Positions 16,448-23,770 are shown, counted from the stretch's first letter. The stretch is 23,828 nt of DNA from Patescibacteria group bacterium (GCA_023380755.1 JAMCSD010000009.1:1-23828); one strand, 5' to 3'. The notes: generated by a model from the sequence alone, not told the origin. Translations and numbers: made by a program.

Positions 16448-17583
16448 TGAAAAGGAGTTGGCTAATATTGTTGGTATTGACGATAGCTTTGGTGGCGGCG
16501 ACTTACTTGGTGGGGTTGAATCAAGAAACTAGAAGGGGTGCTTATTTTGCCGGGGTCAATCTGTCACTGTTACCAACGAGCTTGACGGGAGCAGTAGGGC
16601 AAGATGTACCGGTGCAAATTTGGCTTAATTCGGTGGGAAAGATAGATTTTGTCCAAACAAGGCTTTGTTATGATAATAAGTTAAGCTTTGATGCCACCCG
16701 AACCAGTGATTTAGTGAGTGTAAATGGTGATTATTTTACAAACGTGGAGTTAGCAGCAGTCAGCCACGACCAGAATGGATATGCCGAATGTGTGGACTTA
16801 GCCTTTTCCTCCAACAAGGCGGTGACCAATTTGGCCACCGGGGCCAAAAGGGTGGCGACGGTGAAATTGACAGTCCGCAACAGCGGGAGCGGAACTCTAG
16901 CAATGATTGCCAGTAAAAGCCAAGTCTCGGGTAGTAATCCCAATGCCAGCAGTAACGACATGTCTTTAAGCATTGATTCCGCCGGTCAGGCGAGCTACAA
17001 CTTTAGCGGAAGTAATGATTCCGGTCCGGGATCGGTGGCTCATTTTAAGATGGCCTATTTAGGTTTACTGCCAAATGCCCGTTGTGCCAACAACTGGAAC
17101 CTACAAATGGTGGCGTTAGGAAATGGGGTGACCAAGGCGTTTAGTGCGGTGGGGGCGGGAAGCACCCAAATTAGCAACGGTAAGGTAATTTTTGAGTTTA
17201 CGAAAGTGCTGTCCGGGTTTACTCAGACCAATAACGTGGCCTTATTTTTACGCGGGCCGAAACATTTACAGATGAAATATGGGGCGCAAAACCAAGGAGG
17301 AATGTACAATAAAGCCGGCGGAGAGCTGACGTTAACAGGAAATGCCAACACAAGCACCACTTATGATTTTTCCGCCTACCCCTTACTAACCGGTGATGTT
17401 AATCAAGATGGGGTGATCAATGGGGTAGATTTTTCCACTATAAAAGCGGAAACATTGATCCACAAGCAGGTCGCGGTTGGCGCTAATTTAGACGGTGATC
17501 TTGATGGTGATTGTATGGCAACAAATAATGATGTACAACTATTTAAGACATCCCTTCAGGAAAAGCAGGGACAATTATATTAA
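16447..17583 (+). CDS. Membrane-anchored protein with cohesin-like domain and C-terminal dockerin
   Basis: A 378-residue protein. I chose ATG 16447 (MKRSWLILLV) rather than an ATG 39 bases upstream: a strong AGGAGG lies just before it and the start overlaps the previous stop as TAATG. Residues about 4-22 are a signal/anchor. Residues about 30-170 are cohesin-like: NLSLLPTSLTGAVGQDVPV, WLNSVGKIDFVQTRLCYDN, then VATVKLTVRNSGSGTLAM, matching the first strands, the Y-D-x-K strand and the late strands of cohesins. Residues about 190-310 form a second beta-rich region without clear identity. Residues 316-378 are a dockerin: TGDVNQDGVINGVDFS and DGDLDGDCMATNNDVQLFK. Having both partner types in one chain makes it a possible adaptor linking the Cys-rich protein to an anchor cohesin. 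The cohesin call is by pattern, not by search. Confidence 0.8.
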   Translation: MKRSWLILLVLTIALVAATYLVGLNQETRRGAYFAGVNLSLLPTSLTGAVGQDVPVQIWLNSVGKIDFVQTRLCYDNKLSFDATRTSDLVSVNGDYFTNVELAAVSHDQNGYAECVDLAFSSNKAVTNLATGAKRVATVKLTVRNSGSGTLAMIASKSQVSGSNPNASSNDMSLSIDSAGQASYNFSGSNDSGPGSVAHFKMAYLGLLPNARCANNWNLQMVALGNGVTKAFSAVGAGSTQISNGKVIFEFTKVLSGFTQTNNVALFLRGPKHLQMKYGAQNQGGMYNKAGGELTLTGNANTSTTYDFSAYPLLTGDVNQDGVINGVDFSTIKAETLIHKQVAVGANLDGDLDGDCMATNNDVQLFKTSLQEKQGQLY

Positions 17584-17597
17584 AGGTTTAAATCGAA

Positions 17598-18230
17598 ATG
17601 CAAAAAAGTACGGTAATTAAAATAGCGATTCCGGTGGTGGCGGCCTTGGTAATTATCGAAAGTGTGGTGGTATTAAATAATCTAACGGCTAAAACTAAAG
17701 TGCCGGTGCAAAGCCCGGAAGAAGTGGAGGTAGCTAGTGGCGCCAAGAATCCAGTGGTAACCCCCAAAGTAACTGAAGCCCCCCAAGCCGATATGGTCTT
17801 TGAAGTGCAAAATAAGTCGATGAAGCAGGGACAGGGCTACCCGGTTAGTTTAAATATGACGACCAGGAAAAATTACCAGATAGATTCGTTTGACGTTTAT
17901 GTGAAGTATGACCCGACAGCTTTTGAGGTGTCTAATCTGACCTTTGATCCGAAGCTCGGGAAACCGACGTTTTCCAAAGTGAGTAGCAACACGGGGTTAT
18001 TGGTGGCCAACATTTACCTGTCGAGCCCAAAGGGGTTGGCAGTGAATGCGAATCAAGATGTGCTCAAATTAATGGGCTTTACAGTGACACCAAAAAAGAC
18101 AGGGGTATTTAATTTTGAAGTTAATACTGGTAATGGCCGAGGCGAGTCTGCTACTATGATGGTGGAGAATGGTACTGCAAAAGTAATTCCTTTTTCCAGC
18201 AACCCGTTAGAAGTTAATGTGAGCAAATAA
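17598..18230 (+). CDS. Membrane-anchored cohesin-like protein
   Basis: A 210-residue protein with an N-terminal membrane segment (about residues 7-27, VIKIAIPVVAALVIIESVVV), a polar Pro/Val/Glu-rich spacer to about residue 63, and a cohesin-like domain from there to the end. Family-like features are MVFEVQNKSMKQGQGYPVSL, IDSFDVYVKYDPTAFEVSNL (the cohesin strand with Y-D-P-x-x-x-E-V), and DVLKLMGFTVTPKKTGVFNF. There is no sorting signal and no dockerin, so it would hold a dockerin partner at the membrane by its N-terminal anchor. It begins 14 bases after the previous stop, with a weak AAAGG well upstream, and is followed 20 bases later by the LPKTG cohesin gene. Confidence 0.78.
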   Translation: MQKSTVIKIAIPVVAALVIIESVVVLNNLTAKTKVPVQSPEEVEVASGAKNPVVTPKVTEAPQADMVFEVQNKSMKQGQGYPVSLNMTTRKNYQIDSFDVYVKYDPTAFEVSNLTFDPKLGKPTFSKVSSNTGLLVANIYLSSPKGLAVNANQDVLKLMGFTVTPKKTGVFNFEVNTGNGRGESATMMVENGTAKVIPFSSNPLEVNVSK

Positions 18231-18250
18231 TTACATTAAAAAGGAAGTTC

Positions 18251-18928
18251 ATGAAGCACTCCTGCCGTATTTTGGTAATGATGGTATTGGTGAGTTTGTT
18301 TTCGGTGGTAGGAGCTAGGGCAGTGGAGGCGGCGCCACGTTTAACCTTAACGCCGGCGAGCGGGAGTTATTCTAATGGGACGCAATTTACGGTAACTATT
18401 GGGGTGGAAACCGACGGGCAAAAAGCAGCCGGGGTTGATATTTGGTCGACATTCGATGCAACCAAAATGGAAGTGGTGGGGATTACTCAAGTATCAAATC
18501 CGGCATATGGATTCGCACAAATATCACCCAATATTGACAATACTACAGGGAAATTTGATATGTCTTTTGTTTCAAATAGTACCAGTACTTATGATGCCCA
18601 GGCGTTAAGCGGTGCTTTGGCGACAGTGACTTTTAGGGCGAAGGCTACGGGAACAGCGAGTCTGAATTTTACCTGTTCCAAAGAGTTTACTGATTCCAAT
18701 ATTATTTCAGCGGATACGACAAATACTGATTTAATTGATTGCGCCTCAAATTCCAGTGGTTCATATACAATAACCGCGGGAGTGGGAGGGGATAGTAGTG
18801 TCACGACAACCGCCGCAACAACGCCAACGAGGACTTTACCGAAAACTGGAGTCGCAACACCTACGGTGGTTATGGTGGTGGTGGGAGTGGCAAGCGTCTT
18901 ATCAGCTTTGGCTTTGCGGTGGTTATGA
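18251..18928 (+). CDS. Secreted cohesin-domain protein with LPKTG sorting signal
   Basis: A 225-residue protein. The N-terminus is a cleavable-type signal peptide (about 1-27, ending near GARAVEAAPR). Residues about 28-175 form a good cohesin-like domain: LTLTPASGSYSNGTQFTV, AAGVDIWSTFDATKMEVVGI, LATVTFRAKATGTASLNF. The C-terminus is a textbook sortase signal: LPKTG at residues 196-200, then about 25 hydrophobic residues, then a short tail with one Arg (RWL). Sortase would cleave after Thr and join the protein to a surface acceptor. No sortase gene lies in this window. A short AAGGA five bases before ATG is a fair Shine-Dalgarno. Its stop overlaps the next ATG by four bases (ATGA), so the two are coupled. 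Confidence 0.86.
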   Translation: MKHSCRILVMMVLVSLFSVVGARAVEAAPRLTLTPASGSYSNGTQFTVTIGVETDGQKAAGVDIWSTFDATKMEVVGITQVSNPAYGFAQISPNIDNTTGKFDMSFVSNSTSTYDAQALSGALATVTFRAKATGTASLNFTCSKEFTDSNIISADTTNTDLIDCASNSSGSYTITAGVGGDSSVTTTAATTPTRTLPKTGVATPTVVMVVVGVASVLSALALRWL

Positions 18929-19743
18929 CATCTAAGGTAGCGATGGTAAAAACGGCAGTGGTTTTGGTGATTTTGGTGTTGGTGGGGGTTTTGGGAGTGC
19001 TGGGGATGGGAACAGTGCGGACTTATCTTTCCGGAGCCACGGCGGGGTATGAACCCAAGAATGTAGTACCAACGATTAATGATAGTGAGGTGGTGATAAA
19101 TTGGAACTCCGATAAGCCATCCAGGGGCTATATCCAATATGGGACCACTCCGGCTTCTTTGTTGTTGAGTGTGCCCTCAAGGGATGAACTAGAAAGTAGC
19201 ACGCCCGACACTAACCATCGGATCAGCATCAAAACCTTTAAAGGTAATACGACGTATTACTTTAGGATCCGGGCGGGGACAGATACGGCGTCATATACAG
19301 AGTGGGAAGTGTTTGATAATGGTGGTATTCCGTGGCAATTTAAGACTAAGGGTGATGGCAGCGGCAGTAGTCCGACTTACTTGGGCAGAGGATTGACCCC
19401 GACACCGGATACGACGACGGTGACAATTGCGCCGTTACCGACGGTCGCCAGTGATTCATCGGCTATTTCGGGGACGCAGGTAGCCCCGACAGGAACTCTT
19501 AAGGCTTGTGCGGCGGGGGTGGATTACAACGGAGACGGGGTAGTCAATAGCTTGGATATGATTTATTGCAACCGGAGCGGGGGTGCTATTCAGGCAGCTC
19601 CTGTGGTGACGGTAGCGCCGACAGCCGCCGTCAGCACTTCTTCGGGCTCGGGAACCACTTGTAAATCCGGAGTGGACTATAACAAAGATGGCACAATCAA
19701 CAGTTTAGATATGATTTACTGTAGACAAAATCTTCAAAAATAG
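18925..19743 (+). CDS. Membrane-anchored FN3-like protein with two EF-hand/dockerin-like loops
   Basis: A 272-residue protein. I chose ATG 18925, which overlaps the previous stop as ATGA; GTG 18919 is possible but less likely. Residues about 8-30 are a membrane anchor (TAVVLVILVLVGVLGVLG). Residues about 45-140 resemble a fibronectin type III / phosphatase-N fold: VVPTINDSEVVINWNSDKPS, RGYIQYGTTP, TTYYFRIRAGTDTASYTEW. A Thr/Pro/Ser-rich linker follows. Two near-identical loops end the protein: GVDYNGDGVVNSLDMIYC (from residue 198) and GVDYNKDGTINSLDMIYC (about residues 249-266), each with the D-x-N-x-D-G-x-[VI]-N-x-x-D calcium pattern of a dockerin half, preceded and followed by Cys. A 28-residue linker separates them, unlike a compact dockerin. 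It may be a dockerin variant or two independent calcium loops. Confidence 0.78.
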   Translation: MTSKVAMVKTAVVLVILVLVGVLGVLGMGTVRTYLSGATAGYEPKNVVPTINDSEVVINWNSDKPSRGYIQYGTTPASLLLSVPSRDELESSTPDTNHRISIKTFKGNTTYYFRIRAGTDTASYTEWEVFDNGGIPWQFKTKGDGSGSSPTYLGRGLTPTPDTTTVTIAPLPTVASDSSAISGTQVAPTGTLKACAAGVDYNGDGVVNSLDMIYCNRSGGAIQAAPVVTVAPTAAVSTSSGSGTTCKSGVDYNKDGTINSLDMIYCRQNLQK

Positions 19744-19751
19744 GGTAAAAT
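19722..19751 (+). promoter_or_regulatory. Predicted promoter for the ribosomal protein/housekeeping run
   Basis: TAGACA at 19722-19727 (five of six to TTGACA), an 18-base spacer, and TAAAAT at 19746-19751 (five of six to TATAAT), just after the stop of the last cohesin-dockerin-cluster gene. It would separate housekeeping transcription from the surface cluster. A transcript would start near 19758 with a leader of about 29 bases containing the Shine-Dalgarno. Confidence 0.45.
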
Positions 19752-19769
19752 ACTTCGATTTAAAAAATT

Positions 19770-19778
19770 AGGAGGTGA
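19770..19778 (+). promoter_or_regulatory. Strong Shine-Dalgarno that sets a GTG start
   Basis: AGGAGGTGA, a full complement to the 16S tail, stands eight bases before GTG 19787. It fixes GTG as the start of the bS21 gene and stands out in a genome stretch where most genes have none. Confidence 0.8.
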
Positions 19779-19786
19779 ACTAAAAA

Positions 19787-20008
19787 GTGGCCCTTATTGT
19801 AAAACGTAAAAAAGGTGAAACCAAAGATGATCTAATCGGAAAATTCAGGAGAGTCTTTTTAGAAGAAGATATTACTGAAGAAATAAAAAAGAGAACGGCT
19901 TACCAAAAGCCGTCGGAAAAGCGTTACGAAAAAACGAAACTTAATATTTGGCGCAAAAAATGCCGCCGCAGGAGTAAAAACTCAAGAATCAGACATGCCA
20001 GTGCGTGA
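19787..20008 (+). CDS. rpsU: 30S ribosomal protein bS21
   Basis: A 73-residue basic protein. The pattern LIVKRKKGETKDDLIGKFRRVF, then EEIKKRTAYQKPSEKRYEK, then an Arg/Lys-rich tail (RKKCRRRSKNSRIRH) matches bS21, which binds near the anti-Shine-Dalgarno region of 16S rRNA on the small subunit and helps initiation. Length is slightly above the usual 58-71 residues. Start is GTG, fixed by the strong Shine-Dalgarno eight bases upstream. The end overlaps the next gene by 14 bases. Pairing of rpsU and yqeY is common in bacteria and supports both calls. Confidence 0.9.
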   Translation: MALIVKRKKGETKDDLIGKFRRVFLEEDITEEIKKRTAYQKPSEKRYEKTKLNIWRKKCRRRSKNSRIRHASA

Positions 20009-20432
20009 TCAACTGAAAGCTGACGCGATGTCAGCCCTAAAAAATAAAGATTCAAAAAAAGCGCAAGCTTTGCGTTATTTGGTTTCGATTCTCGATAAGC
20101 GAGAACTTCAACTCCCAGCTGGAAGTATGACGGAGGCAGAAATGCTGTCCGTCCTCCAGAAGGAGATGAAGAATAAAGAAGAATCAAAGGCAGTTTTTGA
20201 GAAAGCTAACCGCCTTGATTTAGTGGATGAAGTGAACTACGAAATTGGGATATTAGCCGCCTATTTACCGGCGGCAGCAAGTGAGGAGGAAATCCGGAAA
20301 TCAGCGGAAGCGGTTAAAGAAAAAGTGGGGAATAATTTCGGATTAGTGATGAAAGAAGTGATGGCTCAGTTTAAGGGGCGGGCCGACGGGGCAGTAGTTT
20401 CCCGAATTGTGAAGGAAATTATCAGTGCCTAA
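19995..20432 (+). CDS. YqeY / GatB-like domain protein
   Basis: A 145-residue protein of the YqeY family, related to the C-terminal helical domain of GatB of the tRNA amidotransferase. The role in most bacteria is unclear; a link with aminoacyl-tRNA amidation is proposed from the fold. MPVRDQLKADAMSALKNKDS, ALRYLVSILDKRELQ, EMKNKEESKAVFEKANRLDLVDEVNYEIGILAAYLP and GLVMKEVMAQFKGRADGAVV are all family motifs, and length is normal. The ATG lies inside the end of rpsU, and its end overlaps the ybeY GTG by eight bases, so the three genes are translationally coupled. Confidence 0.92.
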   Translation: MPVRDQLKADAMSALKNKDSKKAQALRYLVSILDKRELQLPAGSMTEAEMLSVLQKEMKNKEESKAVFEKANRLDLVDEVNYEIGILAAYLPAAASEEEIRKSAEAVKEKVGNNFGLVMKEVMAQFKGRADGAVVSRIVKEIISA

Positions 20433-20787
20433 CCGGATTCTAATCAAGAACTATTGCCGGTTAACGATTGACGAAGCTTTGCTTAAAAAGAAAATTAACG
20501 AGGCATTGCGGGCGGTGGGTTATGGGGATAAGGTGGAATTAAGTATTATTCTGGTCGGCCGGCGCCGAGGCCGAGCTTTAAACCAGAAGTACCGCCAGAA
20601 AAATTATGACCCTCAGATGCTGGAATTTCCGATGACGAAAGAGGCTGATGAAGATGGCTACATTCGGTTAGGTGATATCGTGATTTGTTTGGAACTATTG
20701 TACAAAGATGTGAGGAGTTTTAAAAAACCGGAAGGGGAGATATTGGACGAGTGGCTAGCACATGGGATGAAGAACTTGTTACAATGA
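20425..20787 (+). CDS. ybeY: YbeY-like protein, truncated before the zinc-site histidines
   Basis: A 120-residue relative of YbeY, the zinc-dependent endoribonuclease of 16S rRNA maturation and ribosome quality control. The body fits: VELSIILVGRRRGRALNQKYRQK, MLEFPMTKE and LGDIVICLE are typical. Standard YbeY then carries H-G-x-L-H-L-x-G-[YF]-D-H, with three zinc-binding His. Here the protein reads WLAHGMKNLLQ and stops at TGA 20785-20787: the first His is kept, the second is Asn, and the GYDH part is missing. No other frame downstream encodes it, so a single indel does not explain the loss. Usual length is 150 or more. Zinc binding and RNase activity are therefore doubtful. The start is GTG at 20425, overlapping yqeY by eight bases. 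Confidence 0.82.
   Translation: MPNRILIKNYCRLTIDEALLKKKINEALRAVGYGDKVELSIILVGRRRGRALNQKYRQKNYDPQMLEFPMTKEADEDGYIRLGDIVICLELLYKDVRSFKKPEGEILDEWLAHGMKNLLQ
20780..20785 (+). promoter_or_regulatory. Possible -10 element for leaderless dnaX
   Basis: TACAAT-GAGGC-ATG, with five bases between hexamer and start, repeats the asnB and radical SAM gene arrangement. GAGG is one base from the ATG, too near for a working Shine-Dalgarno. The hexamer overlaps the ybeY stop. No convincing -35. Confidence 0.35.
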
Positions 20788-20790
20788 GGC

Positions 20791-22344
20791 ATGCCTGTTT
20801 ATCATCTGAAGTACCGCCCCAAAAAATTGTCGGAATTGGACTCGGAAGCAGTGCGAGAGATGTTGGGTAAAATCCTGTCGAGTAAGGAAATACCCCAAGT
20901 CTTTCTGTTTGCGGGGCCGAAAGGATCCGGAAAAACTTCTGCGGCGAGGATTGTGGCCAAGACAGTGAATTGTTTAAACCAGAAGAATGGTGAACCCTGC
21001 GGGGTATGTAAAAACTGTAAGGCCATTGCCGAAGGATCGACTTTGGATATTATGGAACTGGATGCGGCTTCCAACCGGGGAATCGATGACGTGCGGATTC
21101 TGAAAGAGAAAACTTACTTGCTGCCGACTCAATTATTAAAAAAGGTTTTTATTATTGACGAAGTGCACATGATGACCAAAGAGGCCTTTAATGCTTTACT
21201 GAAACTGCTGGAGGAGCCGCCGACGCATACAATTTTTATCTTGTGTACAACTGATCCAGAGAAAATTCCGGAAACAGTATTATCTCGGCTGATACGGGTA
21301 GATTTCCATCGGGGAGCAAGACAGGAGATGAAGGAATCGCTAAAGAGGGTTATTAAAGGCGAAAAACTGGAGGTGGAGGAGCGAGTCTTGGAGATGATTG
21401 TGGAAAGAAGCGAGGGCAGCTTTCGGAATGCCCAAAAAATTCTGACAGAACTATTCCTGAGTTGCGGGCCGGTGATTAAGGAAGAAGAAGTCGTAAAGTT
21501 TCCTTGGTTTTCCTTTCAAGATTATGGGGAAGAAGAGTTGGCGGCAGATTTACAAAAAGGGAACCTGACTGAAATCTTAGGAGCCCTGGAACGGCTGGCA
21601 GAGAGGGGAGTGGACATGTCGGCATTACGCGCCCGGTTAGTGACTTATTTCCAAAATCAATTGTTGCGGGTAAGCGGAGTAAAACTGAAAGGGGCGGCCG
21701 AAGAACAGGCAGGTTTATCGATTTATGAATTGTCTACCTGGCTACAGCTGTTAATTGCAGCGGGAAAGCAGGAACGAGATGCGGTGGTGCCGCAACTACC
21801 GCTCCAGTTAGCGGTGGTGGAATTTTTAAGAAATAAAAAACCCGGGGAGGGAATTAAGGTGAAGGGAAATGAGGAGGAAAAGAAGGTAAAAAAAGAAGAA
21901 AAAATCAGTAAAAATGAAAATCGGGGAGAAGAAAAGCCGGCACCGAAATTAACTAAAAGCGGTTTGGCGGTCACTTTGCCGGAGGTGGAAAAGCAGTGGG
22001 GAGCGATATTGGCGGCGGTGCGGCCGGTGAACTATGCGGTGGAAGCCTTTTTGCGATCGGCCCGCCCGGTGAAAATAGGCCAAGAGTCAGTGAAGATCGA
22101 AGTGTTTTACCCTTTCCACAAGGATAAACTAGAAGAACATAAAAATAGGCAAATTGTGGAGAACGGGTTAAAGAAGGTTTTGGAAGCGGATTTGGCGGTG
22201 GAATATGTTTTGGGAAAATTAAAACGATCAACGGCGATGGTGGAGATTCCTCCGGAAGTGACAATGCCAGCAGCTGAAATTCCGAAAAAGTCCGATGAAG
22301 CGGGGGGAGATATTTACCAGATAGCGAAAGAGATTTTTGGATAG
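20791..22344 (+). CDS. dnaX: DNA polymerase III subunit gamma/tau
   Basis: A 517-residue AAA+ clamp-loader subunit, which opens and loads the sliding clamp for the replicative polymerase. MPVYHLKYRPKKLSEL is the family start. Walker A is GPKGSGKTSAAR (about residues 43-54). The four-Cys zinc knuckle is CLNQKNGEPCGVCKNC. Walker B is VFIIDEVHMM, and LLKLLEEPPTHTIFIL and TTDPEKIPETVLSR follow. The sensor segment reads LSRLIRVDFH where SRCQRFxF is usual. Residues about 365-400 are a Lys/Glu-rich linker, then a short tau-type C-terminal domain. A 3-base gap separates it from ybeY. It is followed by ybaB and recR, the classical dnaX-ybaB-recR order, which supports all three calls. Confidence 0.96.
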   Translation: MPVYHLKYRPKKLSELDSEAVREMLGKILSSKEIPQVFLFAGPKGSGKTSAARIVAKTVNCLNQKNGEPCGVCKNCKAIAEGSTLDIMELDAASNRGIDDVRILKEKTYLLPTQLLKKVFIIDEVHMMTKEAFNALLKLLEEPPTHTIFILCTTDPEKIPETVLSRLIRVDFHRGARQEMKESLKRVIKGEKLEVEERVLEMIVERSEGSFRNAQKILTELFLSCGPVIKEEEVVKFPWFSFQDYGEEELAADLQKGNLTEILGALERLAERGVDMSALRARLVTYFQNQLLRVSGVKLKGAAEEQAGLSIYELSTWLQLLIAAGKQERDAVVPQLPLQLAVVEFLRNKKPGEGIKVKGNEEEKKVKKEEKISKNENRGEEKPAPKLTKSGLAVTLPEVEKQWGAILAAVRPVNYAVEAFLRSARPVKIGQESVKIEVFYPFHKDKLEEHKNRQIVENGLKKVLEADLAVEYVLGKLKRSTAMVEIPPEVTMPAAEIPKKSDEAGGDIYQIAKEIFG

Positions 22345-22384
22345 ACTCTGTTAAAATAAGTAGTTATTCACATTAATTAAAAAT

Positions 22385-22636
22385 ATGTTTGATAAAGCTA
22401 AAATGGTGGCCCAGGCCCTTAAACTTAAAAAGGCGATTGAGTCGGAAGTGATTACTTACGAGGAAAATGGAATTTCGATAAAGGTCAGTGGGGACCAGAA
22501 AATTAAGGATTTGGTGATCGATGGAGCGGTAAACAAAAATTTAGTGGAGGTTATCAATAAAGCACTGAAAAAATCCCAGGAAGCAGCGGCTCGGAAGATG
22601 AAAGACATGGGAGTGGGCTTGGACGGATTGTTTTAA
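22385..22636 (+). CDS. YbaB/EbfC family nucleoid-associated protein
   Basis: An 83-residue DNA-binding nucleoid-associated protein, shorter than the usual 100-110. MFDKAKMVAQALKLKKAIE is the first helix, EVITYEENGISIKVSGDQKIKDLVID the central beta sheet (the family G-x-v-x-v-x-x-n-G-x-x-x-i pattern), and INKALKKSQEAAARKMKDMG the last helix. The dimer is thought to bind DNA with paired helices like tweezers. It sits 40 bases after dnaX, in an AT-rich gap with TAAAAT at 22352-22357 that could be a -10, and two bases before recR. No Shine-Dalgarno. Confidence 0.88.
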   Translation: MFDKAKMVAQALKLKKAIESEVITYEENGISIKVSGDQKIKDLVIDGAVNKNLVEVINKALKKSQEAAARKMKDMGVGLDGLF

Positions 22637-22638
22637 TT

Positions 22639-23271
22639 ATGGCGGAATTACCTTCATCAATTAGAAAAGTCATCGAGTCGTTTGAGAGATTGCCGGGGGT
22701 AGGGCCGAAGAGCGCCGCTAGACTCGCTTTTTATCTGTTGGCGACACCGAAGAGTTTTGTGGAAGAGTTTGCCCAAACGATTTTAACGATGAAGGCGACC
22801 ATCAAGAAGTGCCGGCAATGTTTTGGGGTGGCTGAGGCGGAAGTTTGCGATATCTGCAGTGATCCGAAAAGAAACCAGCGGCAAATATGTATTGTCGAGC
22901 GGGCTTTAGACGTGATTGCTTTTGAAAGGGCTGGGGGGTTTGGCGGCGTTTATCATGTGCTGGGGGGAGTGATTAACCCTCTAGACCATGTTGGGCCGGA
23001 GGATTTGACCATTGAAGCGCTACTTAACCGGGTGGAAAAGTTACGGCAGCTGGAGGGGGTAATTGAGGTGGTGATAGCCACTAACCCGACAATGGAAGGG
23101 GAAGCGACCGCACTGTACATTAAAGACCAGCTGAACCGGAGGTTTGGGGAGTTGGTGGGCAAGGTAATTAAAATAACCCGTATCGGCAGTGGTTTGCCGA
23201 TGGGAGCAGATGTGGAATACGCTGACCAAGCGACTTTAAGCCGGGCATTGGAGGGACGAAGGGAATTATGA
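22639..23271 (+). CDS. recR: Recombination mediator RecR
   Basis: A 210-residue recombination protein that, with RecO, helps load RecA at single-strand gaps. The N-terminal helix-hairpin-helix FERLPGVGPKSAARLAF is followed by a four-Cys zinc finger (CRQCFGVAEAEVCDIC), a Toprim domain starting ICIVERALDVIAFERAG and including ATNPTMEGEATALYI, and the C-terminal Walker-B-like TRIGSGLPMGADVEYADQAT with LSRALEGR. Length is slightly above the usual 198-200. It starts two bases after ybaB and overlaps the next ATG by four bases (ATGA). Confidence 0.97.
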   Translation: MAELPSSIRKVIESFERLPGVGPKSAARLAFYLLATPKSFVEEFAQTILTMKATIKKCRQCFGVAEAEVCDICSDPKRNQRQICIVERALDVIAFERAGGFGGVYHVLGGVINPLDHVGPEDLTIEALLNRVEKLRQLEGVIEVVIATNPTMEGEATALYIKDQLNRRFGELVGKVIKITRIGSGLPMGADVEYADQATLSRALEGRREL

Positions 23272-23768
23272 GTAATTCGATTCCAGCACAAGTGATCAAA
23301 GGCCTGGGACAGATTGGCGAGGAAACCGGGAAAGAATTGTTGAATCAAACTGGGAAAATTGCCGAAACAATAATTACGGGGAAGGAACTATTGGGGGACA
23401 TTAAGCCCTTAAGCGAGCCGGAGCTGGCCCAAAAAAAGGCGGAAGAAGAAAAGAAAAAGCAGGAAGAAATGGCTAAGCTGCGCGAGCAAATGGGAAAAGG
23501 GAGAAATGTGGAGGCAGAAATGGAGGCTTTAAGAAAAGAAGAGGAAAAAGCGGCGAAGGAGAAAGAAGAAATAGCGCTTAATGCCGAGCAACAGAGGATG
23601 GCGGCAGACCAGAACCAGGGTAATTTGGCTTCAGAACTGGTGAGCAGTAATCCGGCAAAGCAGAAAAAGTCCCGAGGCAGTGCACTGATGGGCGGGAAAA
23701 GGAAAAAGAGCCAACCGGACCAACAACAGATGTCGCAAACCAGCGAGTTTAAGGGGAAAATTGATTAA
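23268..23768 (+). CDS. Charged coiled-coil protein of unknown function
   Basis: I do not recognise this 166-residue protein securely. The N-terminal 50 residues are mixed (QVIKGLGQIGEETGKELLNQ), residues about 50-105 are almost pure Glu/Lys/Ala/Gln heptad-like helix, expected to form a coiled coil, and the C-terminus is polar and basic (GGKRKKSQPDQQQMSQ). There is no membrane segment or signal peptide, so it should be cytosolic. The start overlaps the recR stop by four bases (ATGA), so the two are translated together. Small charged proteins beside recR seem common in Microgenomates, but I cannot confirm the family from here. Confidence 0.7.
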   Translation: MSNSIPAQVIKGLGQIGEETGKELLNQTGKIAETIITGKELLGDIKPLSEPELAQKKAEEEKKKQEEMAKLREQMGKGRNVEAEMEALRKEEEKAAKEKEEIALNAEQQRMAADQNQGNLASELVSSNPAKQKKSRGSALMGGKRKKSQPDQQQMSQTSEFKGKID

Positions 23769-23770
23769 GG

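Noticed and set aside
18589..19137. 182-codon minus-strand frame across the LPKTG and FN3 genes
   Set aside because: It runs antisense over two well-supported genes and its low-complexity His/Val-rich translation has no recognisable feature.
13295..19743. Classical cellulosome
   Set aside because: Cohesin and dockerin parts are present but no glycoside hydrolase, esterase or carbohydrate-binding module can be recognised, so cellulose degradation is not supported.
22345..22384. Full promoter upstream of ybaB
   Set aside because: TAAAAT at 22352 is a possible -10, but no acceptable -35 lies at 16-18 bases, and read-through from dnaX is sufficient, so I did not list it as a feature.
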